The notes below the pieces were generated by a model, which did not search any database, was not told the origin of the DNA, and worked only from the letters and a program-made list of their open reading frames with translations. This document shows positions 45,388 through 56,698 of a stretch of DNA of 64,000 nucleotides, in pieces (the stretch's first letter is position 1; each line of letters begins with the position of its first letter). The stretch covers positions 8,728,184-8,792,183 of the forward strand of contig NW_004450266.1 in assembly GCF_000321225.1 (NCBI RefSeq). The letters run 5' to 3'. Both the position numbers and the translations under genes were made by a program. The stretch is from Odobenus rosmarus divergens (lineage: Eukaryota; Chordata; Mammalia; Carnivora; Odobenidae).

Positions 45388-46368
45388 ACATGGAAGACTG
45401 ATAATGGTCACCAAAGACATCAGGTCCCAAGAATCTGTAAATGTTATCTTATGAGAGAAAGAGGTTTTGAAGATGTGATTAAGTGGAGGACCTTGAGATA
45501 GGGACCTTATCCTGGATTATCCAGATGGGCCTACATGCAACTGCACCTACCCATATAAGAAAGAAGCAGAGGAAAATCTGACACACACACAGAAGAGCAG
45601 GTGATGTGAAGACAGAGCAGAGAAAGATTTGAAGATGCTGGTTTTAAAAACTGGAGTGAAGGTATATACACACACACACACACACACACACGTACAATGG
45701 AAATTTACTCAGCCTCAAAAAGAATGAAATCTTGCCATTTGCACCAACATGGATGAAACTAGAGGGTATTATGCTTAAGCGAAACAGAGAAGGACAAATA
45801 CATATGATTTCATTCATATGTAGAATTTAAGAAACAAAACAGATGAACATAGGGGAATAGAAAGGAAAATAAAATAAGATAAAAACAGAGAGGAAGGCAA
45901 ACCATAGGAGACTCTTAACTATGGGGAACAAACTGAGGGTTGCTGGAGGGGAGGCGGGTGGGGGGATGGGGTATTGGGTGATGGGCGTGAAGGAGGGCAC
46001 TTGATGTCATGAGCACTGGGTGTTATGGGCAACTGATGAATCACTAAATTCTACCTCTGAAACTAATAATACACTATATGTTAAATAAATTGAAAACAAA
46101 TAAAAAAAACAATTTAAAAAATTTAAAAAGTAAAAAATAAAAACTGAATGATATGACTATCAGCCAAGCCACCAGAAGTGGGAGGAGGGTAAGCACAAAC
46201 ACTCTGCTGAGTGTCAGGAGGGAGTGTGGCCCTGCCGGTAACTTCAATTCAGCCAGCAGTACTAACCTAGCGCTGCTGGTCTCCAGAACTCTGAAAGAAT
46301 GAATTTCTGTTGTTTTAAGCCACCAATTTTGGGCAATTTGTTACAGCAGACACAGGAAACTAATACAG
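45388..46368 (+). mobile_element. MLT1-type LTR (ERVL-MaLR), split by an L1 end
   Basis: Left part 45388-45660: ATAATGGTCACCAAAGACATCAGG, TTTTGAAGATGTGATTAAG, CTTATCCTGGATTATCCAGATGGGCC. Right part from about 46141: AGAAGTGGGAGGAGG, GGCCCTGCCGGTAAC, TCCAGAACTCTGAAAGAATGAATTTC, GTTGTTTTAAGCCACCAATTTTGGG, ending AACTAATACA. LTR only. Confidence 0.85.
45661..46140 (+). mobile_element. LINE-1 3' end, 5'-truncated, nested in MLT1
   Basis: ORF2 end and 3' UTR: TGAAATCTTGCCATTTGCACC, CATGGATGAAACTAGAGGGTATTATGC, AAACAAACTGAGGGTTGCTGG, TCTGAAACTAATAATACACT and an A-rich tail. A CA run (about 12 units) at 45668-45691 lies at its left end. A weak flanking duplication AAAAACTG occurs at 45646-45653 and near 46138-46145. 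Confidence 0.9.
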
Positions 46369-46829
46369 CTTCAATATAGGAGAGGTAGAAAATTACTTAT
46401 TTGTAACAGGATAATTCTGGCATTAGTGAGGAAGGCAGCCAGGAGAGGGAACTTCAGTGGCAGGGCAGGAAGTCAGTTGGGAGATAATGACGTTAATGCA
46501 GGTGAGTCATCAACAGAGCCTAAAATAAGGTGGCACCATTATTGAATAATGGTGAAAAGCGAATGAAAGTTCACTTGTAAAATATTCCTAGCTACAATTA
46601 TTGATTTATGTGGTAAAGGATATTTTATAAAATGTAAATGCAAGTGTTTCATTGTCTTACAGTAGTTTAAAACAAGAACATCTAAAATACATATCTTTTA
46701 ATCCTTGTAAAAAGAGCATTTCTTGGTCATTTGACTTCTGCTGGTCCCACATGCAACTCGCTGCCACCACAGACAGCCCACACATGGAGCTTTGCCTCTT
46801 ATGCACCCATACAGCGAATACTATGAAAC
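46369..46829. other. No gene seen
   Basis: Unique-looking sequence with no convincing frame. Confidence 0.4.
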
Positions 46830-47240
46830 GTCTTTCATATATATATTGGGTACTTTTCTAGTCCTAGAAATTCAGCAATCCATAAAAAAGATTCATGGAA
46901 CTTCCATTCTAGCAGGAGATGGATAATAACCAAGGAACCAAATACATTAACAAAATAATAATCAGATACTGATGACATGTGCTAGGAGGAAGATAAAACA
47001 CAGTAATAGGATACTGGATATTAGAATTCTGTGAGTAGGGAAGGCATCTCTGAGGAGGCAACATTTGAGCTGAAATCTGAATGGCAGGTAGGAGCTGGCT
47101 ATGCAAAAGCCAGGACCAGAGTATTCCAAGCAGACATAACAGAAATGCAAATTTCTGAGGGTGGGAATGAGCTTGGTCTGTTTAGAGGACAGACAGAGGT
47201 CAGTATGGCTGCCACATAATGAAGGATAGAGTATCTGAAA
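46830..47240 (-). mobile_element. L2, minus strand
   Basis: TGGGTACTTTTCTAGTCCTAG, GGAACTTCCATTCTAGCAGG, GGAAGGCATCTCTGAGGAGGCAACATTTGAGCTGAAATC and GAGTATTCCAAGCAGACATAACAG, in antisense L2 order. The overlapping 60-residue frames are shadows. Confidence 0.88.
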
Positions 47241-47560
47241 GTTACAGTTACAATTCCCCAGAACATAGACTTCAGAGCATCAGCAGGTGGCTGTGTGTTA
47301 GAAGGAGAAAAGCACTGGTTAGGAATTCAGTGACCTGAGTTTTATTTCATTCCCTTTACTTGACCATGTGTGTGCTCTAAGATTTTCCTTTGCCTCTTTA
47401 GATTTCTATCTTCTGATATCTCTGATAAGTGATGCAGTTAGGCTAGCTCACTGATTTTCAAACTGTACTCCATGGGGGCAGTAAGGGGCCTGGCTGATGG
47501 GGCTCACATCTCACCACCAGCTTCACTGGAGAAGCCCTATTGTTTGCATTTTCAAAACAA
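47241..47560. other. Nothing recognised with confidence
   Basis: 47445-47550 (CACTGATTTTCAAACTGTACTCCATGGGG and onward) may be an old hAT-type element end; not certain. Confidence 0.35.
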
Positions 47561-48162
47561 TTTTATTGATGGCTGCATAATATTCCATTGTATATATAGA
47601 CCACATCTTCTTTATCCATTCAGCCATCAAAAGGAATGAAATCTTGCCATTTGCAATGACGTGGATGGAACTGGAGGGTGTTTGCTGAGTGAAATAAGTC
47701 AGTCAGAGAAAGATGTATCATATGACCTCACTGATATGAGGAATTCTTAATCTCAGGAAACAAACTGAGGGTTGCTGGAGTGGGGGTGGTATAGGAGGGA
47801 TGGGGTGGCTGGGTGATAGACATTGGGAAGGGTATGTGCTATGGTGAGCACTGTGAATTGTGCAAGACTGTTGAATCACAGATCTGTACCTCTGAAACAA
47901 ATAATGCAATATATGTTAAGAAAAAAGAGAAGAAGATAGCAGGAGGGGAAGAATGAAGGGGGGGAAATCGGAGGGGGAGATGAACCATGAGAGATGATGG
48001 ACTCTGAAAAACTAACTGAGGGTTCTAGAGGGGAGGGGGGTGGGAGGATGGGTTAGCCTGGTGATGGGTATTAAAGAGGGCACGTTCTGCATGGAGCACT
48101 GGGTGTTATATGCAAACAATGAATCATGGAACACTACATCAAAAACTAAAAAAAAAAAAAAA
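47561..48162 (+). mobile_element. LINE-1 3' end with 5' inversion
   Basis: 47561-47620 is antisense L1 (GATGGCTGCATAATATTCCATTG, ACCACATCTTCTTTATCCATT). At 47621 the orientation flips to sense, CAGCCATCAAAAGGAATGAAATC, and runs to a poly(A) at 48147-48162. Both segments contain CAGCCATCAA, so the breakpoints overlap by about 10 bases. This is the signature of twin priming. The 3' UTR carries two related units, each with AACTGAGGGTT (47765 and 48017 regions). Confidence 0.93.
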
Positions 48163-48944
48163 TATTTAAACAAAGGATTCTTGGGGTCAAGAAAGTTTAT
48201 AAACCATCAGCCAAAATTATCTATAATTATTTCAAACATCAGAATCCACTGATTCTAAATATAGAAAAGGCAATTTTGACTCAATGAAATGAAAAAAAAA
48301 CAATCGAAATATGAAATGGATAGCCTTGTGAAGCAGTACTTCCTCAGCACAGAAGTTTTGCTAAAACAAAGGCAAAAACAAGCAAAAAAACGAAACCCTA
48401 CATTTAGGGAATGCTGTGTCACACACATTTAAATCACTTCTTCGTTGCAAGTATTTTCAGAGCCTTTAATGAGCTAATGTTATTTATGAATTTCCATGAG
48501 AAAAAATACAGTGTGTAGCATATCCCAGACTTTCTTAGGACCTTTGTTTTATGGAGTATAAGGTTAGTGTTTCATAGAACCCTTTATTAAAACTGTTTCC
48601 TTATCACTCTGAGATACTAGGATTCTTTGCCTTTTTTAACTCTAAGAGAAATAGGGTCATCTCTGTTCTGTTCTCAGCTGTATTTGTAATGTTTTTTATA
48701 CTGCTAAGATGGCAATATTCTATTAATAAATCATTACAAAATGGCAGAATGAATGAGTGAGCGAAAAGAAAACAGGAAATCTAACTTTGTCCCTGAGGAG
48801 AGTAAACCACCGTAGCTGCTCTCTGATCTTACCAACAAACCAGAAAGAAGCCAAGGATCCGTTATTCTGACGTTACAACCCCAACTTTCTTCCATGAGAT
48901 TCTAGTTTCTTTAAGGCTCCCACTTTCTCTTACAGGCACTGTTC
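48163..48944. other. No gene seen
   Basis: AT-rich unique DNA. Confidence 0.4.
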
Positions 48945-50960
48945 ATTTATTCAACAATGTTGTTTGAATATCTAATGTACCAAATACTCTAACAGGTTTG
49001 AGGAAGCAATGATGAGCTTACAGTCTGAGAGGAGATATAGGTGGTAAAAAGATAATCAGATATATAATTACAAACTTAATACTGTAAAAGGAACATACAG
49101 ACAGCTATGATTTGATTTAGTGTTGAGACTCATGAAAGAGTTCCTTGAGAAGTAATATATGAGAGTCGACATCTGAAGATGAGTAGAGGTTAACTATATA
49201 GAGCAGATGGAGGAGAGTGGTTAACAGCCAAAAAAAAACAAGACCCTGAGGTGGAGGTGAGCATGACTACAACAGATGAAGACATGCTCAGAGAGGGTAG
49301 AATGAAGGAACTAGAACATTGTTCCTGAGGCTGGGGACCTGGGCAGTCTATCCAAGCCTTGTGGCATATTAAGGATTTTTTTTTTCCTAAAAAAGATATT
49401 AAGCAATAAGAGATAAGGAAAGGGACATTATCATTTTATTCACTTTTTTTTTTTGAGGAAAACTTCACTGTAACTGCAGAATGTATATAAGATTAGGAAA
49501 AAAAAAATAAAATGAGAAGGCTTCACCAGGGGTGACAGAGTTTAGACAGAGAAAAGAGATGCCTGAGATATTTAGCAACTAAAATGCATACTATGTGATA
49601 CTATAACACATGTAGCATATAAAAAAATAACGACTTATAAGTTGTGGACCTGTGCCACTGCCTTAATGGTGGTGCCATTCAAGGAAAGGCAGGAAAGAAT
49701 CCACTCTGCAAAGGAAAGAATATGAGTTCAATTTTAGACCTGCTGAGTTGTGGTTTCCTTGGGATATCCAATCACAAATGTTGAAAATAAGACTGGAACT
49801 CAGAAGAGAGGTCTATATGAGAGATGTCAAATTATAAATTTCAAGAATTAAAATAGTATTTTGGTCCTTCAGCATGAAACAGACCATTCTGAGACAGAAA
49901 ATACAGCATGAAAGGGGAAAAATGATACGCTTGGAAGAATAGATATAATAAATAGTATTTTTTTAGCATTTTCTATGTCTGAGGCACTATCTTAAGCAAT
50001 TAAATGAGTTACTCCTTTCAAAAAAATATTTTGATGAAGTTAATAGTATTATCAGCATTTTTATGGAGAACTTATCTGTGCTGACTTACTGCTGGTATGA
50101 TTTGCATCCAGGATTTGAATCTGAACAGGCTGGCTCCAGAGCCTAAACTCATGAACATGAGGTTATAGGATGAGCCAACAAAGAAGCACAGGAAAAGAAC
50201 AGCAGGTGGATGGGGGGAAGCCATGAGCAAAGGCTATCACAAAAGTTAAGAAAGTTTTAAGAAAGAAATAGGCATCAGGCTGAAGGCTGATGGTCAGAAA
50301 AATAAATGAAGTATAAAAATTGCTTACTGTATCTAGCAATGTGGTGATCACTGGAGATCCATCTTGATGGAAGGAAGAATGCAGAAGCTACTCTGAAGTA
50401 GGAAGATAAAAGATGGGGAGGAAAGAGAAGAAAATGAAAATATACACTTTCCTGAAAATCTTGGTTAAAAGGGGAGAAGGCATATAAGGCACTGGCTGGT
50501 AGAACAGAAGCCAAAAGTGGTTTTGTTTTGTCTAAGAAACAGAGAGTATTGGGCATGTTCTGGTGCAGTGGAAAGGATACAGCAGAGACAGAGACAGAGA
50601 TTGAAGACAGGGATTGTTAATCAATCCTGGTAATCAGTGCTGTGAAATTCCAGAGACAGAAGGAAAAATCAGGAAACAGCACAATGGAAAGCCACATGGG
50701 ATACTGAGGCAGAGCACTGGCAGAAACATGAGAACTGAGGGACAGGTACTGGTTAGAGCATAAATTGGGAAGATGAAAACTGAGATGAAGGTGCTTGATG
50801 GCTCTTTGTTGGTTTTTGAAGAGGAGGGTGTAAGCATTATCTATTTAGTGCAAAGGGAGAAATTAGTTGGTGGAAGAAGACTCTGAAGTCTGTCAGCTAC
50901 AGAGAGGGCTTAAGTAGTCATTGAAAGGAGCACAGGAGGAAGTAAACCAGACTAAGAGAG
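48945..50960 (-). mobile_element. Long L2 copy, minus strand, with a MIR inside
   Basis: L2 antisense words occur in the expected order over 2 kb: the 3' terminus TTCATTTATTCAACAATGTT and GAGCTTACAGTCTGAGAGG, then GAGTTCCTTGAGAAGTAATAT, CCTTGTGGCATATTAAGGA, then TTTCCTTGGGATATCCAATC-like and CTGGAACTCAGAAGAGAGGTC, then CTGTATCTAGCAATGTGGTGATCACTGG, and a right-hand part that grows less certain. No intact reverse transcriptase frame remains. A MIR is inserted at 49950-50155. Confidence 0.72.
49950..50155 (+). mobile_element. MIR inside L2
   Basis: AGCATTTTCTATGTCTGAGGCACTATC, ATGATTTGCATCCAGGATTTGAATCTG, GCTCCAGAGCCTAAACTCAT. Confidence 0.82.
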
Positions 50961-51130
50961 TAGTACTGCTGGGTAGTGCTGAGAGCAAGCTGGTTATGAC
51001 CTTAATACATTCTGGTGATGCCAACTGCTACGTGTGTGATTTGCTTTGGAAATGTTAAGCTGCCCAAGCATGTGTGCTAAAAATGTGAATATTTGCTTAG
51101 GAAGTAGAAGCCAGACTCAGGAAAAACATA

Positions 51131-51321
51131 CTGGGAGTCTGTTTTCTAGAGAGAAAGAGAGAGGTGGGGAGGTGGAGAGGGAAAGGGAAAGAGAGAATCT
51201 TAAGCAGGCTCCATGCCCAGTGTGGAGCCTGATAGGAGGCTTAATCTCACAACCCTGAGATCATGACCTGAGCTGAAATCCAGGGTTGGATGCTTAACCG
51301 ACTGAGCTACCCAGGCACCCC
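51131..51321 (-). mobile_element. Can-SINE, older subtype, - orientation
   Basis: Purine-rich left part, then GATCATGACCTGAGCTGAAATCCAGG and ACTGAGCTACCCAGGCACCCC. It shares the CTGAAATCCAG wording with the copy at 43336, so both belong to the same subfamily. The tail is decayed. Confidence 0.88.
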
Positions 51322-51391
51322 AGAAAAATATAGTTCCGAGTGTTCATAGTCAGTATTTATTTTTGTTTAGATGACACATATTACTTAAGTA

Positions 51392-51868
51392 CAGATCTTC
51401 CTCAACTTACAATGGAGTTACATCTCAATAAACTCACTGTAAATTGAAAATACTGTTAAGTCGAAAATGCATTTAATACACCTAACATATTGAATATCAT
51501 AGCTTAGCCTCGCCTAATATGCTCAGCATACTTAGTCTATAGTTGGCCAAAATCAACACAAAGCCTATTTTATAATAGTGCTGAGTATCACATAGTTGAT
51601 TGAATACTGTCCTGAAAGTGAAAAGAGAATGGTTGAATGGGTACACAAGGGTTGCAAATCTATTGGTTTACCCTCCTGATCCTGGGGCTGACTGGGAGCT
51701 GCAGCTCACTGCCACTGTCCAGCATCAAGAGAGAGTATAGTACTGCATATCAGTAGCCCAGAAAAGGATCAAAACTCAAAATCTGAAGTACAGTTTCTAC
51801 TGTGTATCACTTTTGCACCACCATAAAGCTGAAAAGTTGTACGTCGAACCATCCTAAGTCAGGGACCA
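51392..51868 (-). mobile_element. Tigger-type non-autonomous DNA transposon, - copy
   Basis: Reverse-oriented relative of the element at 19700-20186: CAGATCTTCCTCAACTTACAATGGAG, ATTTAATACACCTAACATATTG, CTTTTGCACCACCATAAAGC, GTCGAACCATCCTAAGTCAGGGACC. No transposase. Confidence 0.75.
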
Positions 51869-51966
51869 TCTATCTATATTGGGTTTACACGTACTTCTGA
51901 TACTTTTAATCATGCCCTGTGTCTCAGCTCCCATAGGGAGTTCATTTATTCCCCACTCCTCTCCAT

Positions 51967-52088
51967 TCTTCCTACTTCCTTTCCTCCGATTTTTCCCTCC
52001 TTTTTTTCCTTCCCCTTCCTTTACCCTTCCCTTCCTTTTTCTTTCCCTTTTTTCTTTTCTTCTCTCTTTTCCTTCCCTCCTTCTCCTA
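51967..52088 (+). repeat. Polypyrimidine tract, about 120 bases
   Basis: C and T only, except for about four purines. TTCC and TTTCCC units dominate. The basic Arg/Lys/Glu-rich frame on the opposite strand is an artefact of this tract. Confidence 0.93.
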
Positions 52089-52114
52089 ACCTCCATTTCT
52101 TCTCTCCATAATTA

Positions 52115-52245
52115 TAAAGCAGGAATTTTCAACTCTGGCTATAAATTAAAGTTAGCTAAGAAGCTTCAGAAATTACCCATCTCTGGATTATATCAAAGTC
52201 AAAATTAATTCAGGATGTCTAGAGTTAGGGTCAGGGCCTTAATAT
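52115..52245 (+). mobile_element. MER5-type hAT-Charlie fragment
   Basis: GCAGGAATTTTCAACTCTGGC, AAGAAGCTTCAGAAATTACC, TCTAGAGTTAGGGTCAGGGCC. Confidence 0.65.
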
Positions 52246-54329
52246 TGCATTTGTTAAATGAACAAATATCATTCCAAATCAAAACCCAATAAGAACAGTT
52301 TCTTCTGTAGGCTTTTACAATACATTAATTTGATAATATGCATAAAAACACAAAAATTCAAAATAAGAAAAATCAAAAACAAAACAGAACAAAACCAAAT
52401 GCTCCTCTGCCCCTCACCTTGCATCTTTAGTCAGTCTGATAGCTCATTGTGTTTACCAGTCATGTTAATCTGTCCCTAGGTGTGCCTAAATTAACTCTGG
52501 TAGAGCTTGGGGAAGATTAGGGGCTACCTTTTTCTGATGAAATTATGTGTTGGGAGAAGTAAGGAGGTTAGGGTTTTCTCTACACTTCTTCCCTCAACTT
52601 TCAGCACATGACCTCACCCCTCAGAGTTTCAGTTTTCTCGTTTATAAGGTGGAATGTTGGCATATCTCTTATCAAAGATGTATAGAGAGCACATGTAGCC
52701 TGTACCCTATAACACACCACCTGTTCATATTGGCACCATAAGAGCAATTTATTAAATGCCTTTGACATTCAAAGTACCTGGTACAATAGGAACACATGGT
52801 AAGTAGCACTAAAGGATCTAAAGTGACCATGACTTCAGTAAATGGCTTGTAAATACTTGGTGCTTCCTTTTAAAAACAAAGTTGTTTATATGAATACAAG
52901 TCCTCAGACAATCTTAGGATCCTTGAAAGTAAGAGGTCTCACCCATACTTTGGCTCAACCACCAAAAGAGATCATTCTATCCACAGTGAAATGAAATTAA
53001 TCACTAGCCCCTGAATCATTCTTAGGAGGTAGAAAAAACAAATGTTTGGGAGTTTGGATACCCACAATCAAATGAAAATGTTAAGTGTTACCTGAGAGAA
53101 GAGAGATATCATTTCATTCAGGATAAATCCTAGCCTTTAACTTATGTTTAAGAGATGGACTATTTCTCCTTAGAAATTTTTGTTCATTTTCAGATGTCTT
53201 AGTCCAAAGTTAACTAACACTTTGTAATTCAAGCTCAAAGACTTTTGGCTTCTGAGAGCAATTCTAAGCTCTCAGCCTAACCATGGGGCTTTCATTCTTT
53301 GCCAGACCAGAGTGACCACAGAGCTGCTGGGTAAGCCTTCTGAAATCCCTTTCTGGATTACTATCACATTTTCCAGACAGCAGGAATCTGGATGTATGAC
53401 CAAGTCTTCTCAGTTTTCATGGGGCTCCAAGACTCCTTTGTTTATAAAAGAGGAAGGAAATCTGGGTAGAAATTTACTTTTCTGTTTGATATACTGGCCT
53501 CCATTGAACAGGAAACCATTTTTAGATTATTAGGTACCTACAGTGTTTTCCTTAGCCAGCTTTGTTATCTATAAGAATAAAGTACATATGTCACTATATT
53601 CTTGTACTTATTTATCCATTTTTTAAAACACATTTAGTGTACCAAGTAATTTGCTAGACATCAAGTATATGAGAAAGGCTCCCAGAATGAAACAAATGGC
53701 AGGATCTTAGATTAAAATCAGATTGTCATGACTCAAGGAGGGTTTAAGAAGAAACTATTTACAAAGGTGTGAGCAGGGTGAGAAACACTCAAGAGGTAGT
53801 GTGGATTCCTTCCCACCTTGCCCTGGGGCTAGTGAAAAAAGAATGTTGTTAGAACTTCCAGGATTGATGGAATAAGAAAAGGAAAGAGTAGCATACATTT
53901 ATTCACTCTCCCTCTACTCAGCCCCCATTTCCTGCCAGAGCTTCCCACTGGTTGAATCCAACCAGAAGCCAGAAGGCAAAGCATTCTCTTGAATATAGAC
54001 TTGAAGGTCAAACCTCTCCTGGCAGAAATCAGAGCAGAGCAGGCTATAGAATGGATCCAGAGGGACAAACAAAAGGTAATTAGCACACTGGGAGTACAAT
54101 CATAGTTTGAAGGGTATGTTTCTACCCAGATTTTTATCTAAAACATAACCATAAGGAAAATTACTGATGAAACAGAAATCTACTTTTTTTTCTGATCACA
54201 TACCTGAAAAAAAAATTCAAGTGAATTAGGTTCAATCCACATGAAATGGTGTTCTTCTTAAACTATTATGCTCTATTCCTTCTCTGAGGCAATGAACTCT
54301 GACAAAAAGAACTGCTAGGTTTTTTAATA
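52246..54329. other. 2 kb without a recognised gene
   Basis: Unique-looking. A weak MIR-like piece lies at about 52740-52810 and a weak L2-like piece at 53590-53700. Several 60-85-codon frames on both strands (for example 53312-53533 and 53829-54086) have no recognised similarity. Confidence 0.45.
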
Positions 54330-54510
54330 AATCCCCTGCAAAGACTGACTTTGTCACTTACCATCTACATGACCTTGGGTAAATTATTTAACCTTTCCAA
54401 GCCTCAGTTTCCTTGCCTGTAAAAATGGGATTAGTTATACCTGCCTAGTACTATGCATGACACATGGTAATAGCTCAGAAGATACCTTTCACAATGTTTA
54501 ATAATGTTAT
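54330..54510 (+). mobile_element. MIR
   Basis: ACTTTGTCACTTACCATCTACATGACCTTGGG, TTTCCAAGCCTCAGTTTCCTTG, GTAAAAATGGGATTAG. Confidence 0.9.
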
Positions 54511-56480
54511 GACTATATAAATAGCAATCCTAAATTATTAGTGATTCTGTGTTTCATCCAATATGTAGATGTCTGTAGAAAAGTAGATATTTAAGAAACA
54601 GCATCCTTTGTCTTACTCTACATTAACTTTTAAATTATTTATTTGTTTTCTATTATCAGTTAGCCTTGACCCTCCATTGTAAACATAATTTGTATAACTA
54701 TGTTTATATATATATATACATATATATATTTATTTATTTATATATAGTTATATATATGGCTATATATAACTATTACAGTCTTGTGAATAAAGAATTTTCT
54801 TATATTGTATCATTTGGAAGCCAGGTAATTATGTGTGGCCCCAAAGTTCATATTCTATTACAATATATTATGTGACCTATCGTGGCTTGGCAACCCCATC
54901 ATACAAAAGCTATGTTTGCATGTAAAAGGGAGAGAAGACAATAGTAAAAAAATAAATAAACAAAAATAAACAAACAAACAAAACCATGAGGTATGAAAAA
55001 GTATAGATTTGAAAGACAGCAATGCCTTATTGTGGGTTCAAGGCAAGATAATGGAGAGTCAGGGGAAAAAAAAACAAAAAATCAGAGTGGTAATTATTGA
55101 CTAATTAGCTAATGTTATCCTAGAAAAGGAAAAGCTTAAGAGGAATGCTGCAAATATATCCATTTATTGAAGGACTGATATAAAGAACAAGGAGAATAAA
55201 AACTAAAATTTAAAGTGCCATTATAAGAAAAATATCCTGTTTGCTGGAGGTAAGCAAAAAAAGGATGAAGGAAAATTAGTAATATTGTTATGCTAAGTGT
55301 TTTATGAAGTGGAAATTGGTCTAGAAGTCTACAAAAATGTTCTCCAAACTCTCAACTTCAATCTTTCTCTGTAATTCTGAGGCCAAATTTAAGTCATATA
55401 CAAATCAAACATAATTATTTAATGATTATTACATACTGTCTTAGACTAGGATTTTTTAAGTGCACTTAAAGTAGAACTCACTCAAAATAGTTTAATCCAA
55501 AAAGAGGAATTGATTGGAAGGGTATAGATGTTTCATGGGGCATGAATCACAAAGCCTGGAGTCAGGGACTGGAAAACGAGGCTCAGATTACTTCTACTGT
55601 TTATCATCTCTGCTTCTCTCTAAGCATTTCATCCATCTTCTCTGTAGACCTTTCCTCTACCTTGGCATGTGTATATCCACCATAGCTCTGGCTTCACATG
55701 GCTTCTCTGTTCAATTGATCATACACAGATTGGAGTCTTAATTAGCAAAAAAGAAAATCTGGCAAGCTCAACTCATTTCAGGTGCTTTCTTCAGCCCACT
55801 TGTCTATTGGGAGGTAGTGTCATTGAATTGCAGTCCAGAGGATGATGGAAACAAACTAAGATGGGGCCATGAACAGATCCTATTAGCAAGTTAGAACAAA
55901 AAGAAAAAGACGATTCAGAAAAAAAATAGAGTGGAGCACATGTATGGATAAGTTATATGCAGACAATACAGAAATTGTTCTAAAAGGCATTACAGTGCTC
56001 TAAGTTTACTACAGAATATCAATATTCCTATTCAAATTTCTTCAAAACATTTTTAGACTATATACCATATAATTCCTTTATCATTTGTCATCCCATCCTT
56101 CTGCACTAAGCATGGTTTCTAACCAAGAAGTACATTAGTTTTCCTTTTGGTTTTCCCTTGTGATTTACTTATTTATTTAGTTAACACCACCTTGTAGAAC
56201 AGGCTCAGAGTGGTCAGGAATACAACAACATTGATAGTAGGATGAACAGACAGAAAAAGATAAATGTTTCCAGCTCCTATTCCAGAGGGCCAGGCAAGTG
56301 ACAAAAATGAGGAGGTGAGGCAGGGGGGCCTGGAAAGGCCACTTCCTCACTAAGGTACAGTTGCTCCTGCTTATAGGCCACTGCCTTGAGGAAACTCATA
56401 TCCACATTGTCAGATCTGATTTCTTACAGGATGGCAAAATGCAGATTTCCTGATTTATAAATATCAGAAACTCAACTTTA
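54511..56480. other. No gene seen
   Basis: AT-rich with a TA-rich palindrome patch (54704-54770) and an AAAC/AAAT simple run (54949-54983). 55440-55870 looks like an old unclassified repeat. The rest is unique. Confidence 0.45.
54704..54770. repeat. TA-rich, self-complementary tract
   Basis: Alternating TA runs with ATTTATTTAT and TAGTTATATATATGGC interruptions. It can extrude as a cruciform. The Tyr/Ile-rich frame over it is not a gene. Confidence 0.9.
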
Positions 56481-56494
56481 AAAAAACTTGGTTA

Positions 56495-56684
56495 GGGCGC
56501 CTGGGTGGCTCAGTTGGTTAAGCAACTGCCTTCGGCTCAGGTCATGGTCCTGGAGTCCTGGGATCGAGTCCCGCGTCGGGCTCCCTGCTCGGCGGGGAGT
56601 CTGCTTCTCCCTCTGACCCTCTTCCCTCTCGTGCTCTCTATCTCTCTCTCTCTCTCAAATAAATAAATAAAATCTTAAAAAAAA
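56495..56684 (+). mobile_element. Young Can-SINE, + orientation
   Basis: Complete, with many CpGs kept (GGGCGCCTGGG, CCTTCGGCTC, GGGATCGAGTCCCGCGTCGG, CTCGGCGGGG). A perfect 14-bp target-site duplication AAAAAACTTGGTTA at 56481-56494 and 56685-56698. This is the least mutated SINE in the window. Confidence 0.98.
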
Positions 56685-56698
56685 AAAAAACTTGGTTA

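Noticed and set aside
51854..52208. Basic 80-codon minus frame and 109-codon + frame
   Set aside because: They translate the polypyrimidine tract and its complement.
54666..54875. 69-codon Tyr/Ile-rich frame
   Set aside because: It translates the TA-rich tract.
4921..56684. tRNA-like heads repeated through the window
   Set aside because: They are Can-SINE heads with decayed A/B boxes and SINE tails, not tRNA genes.
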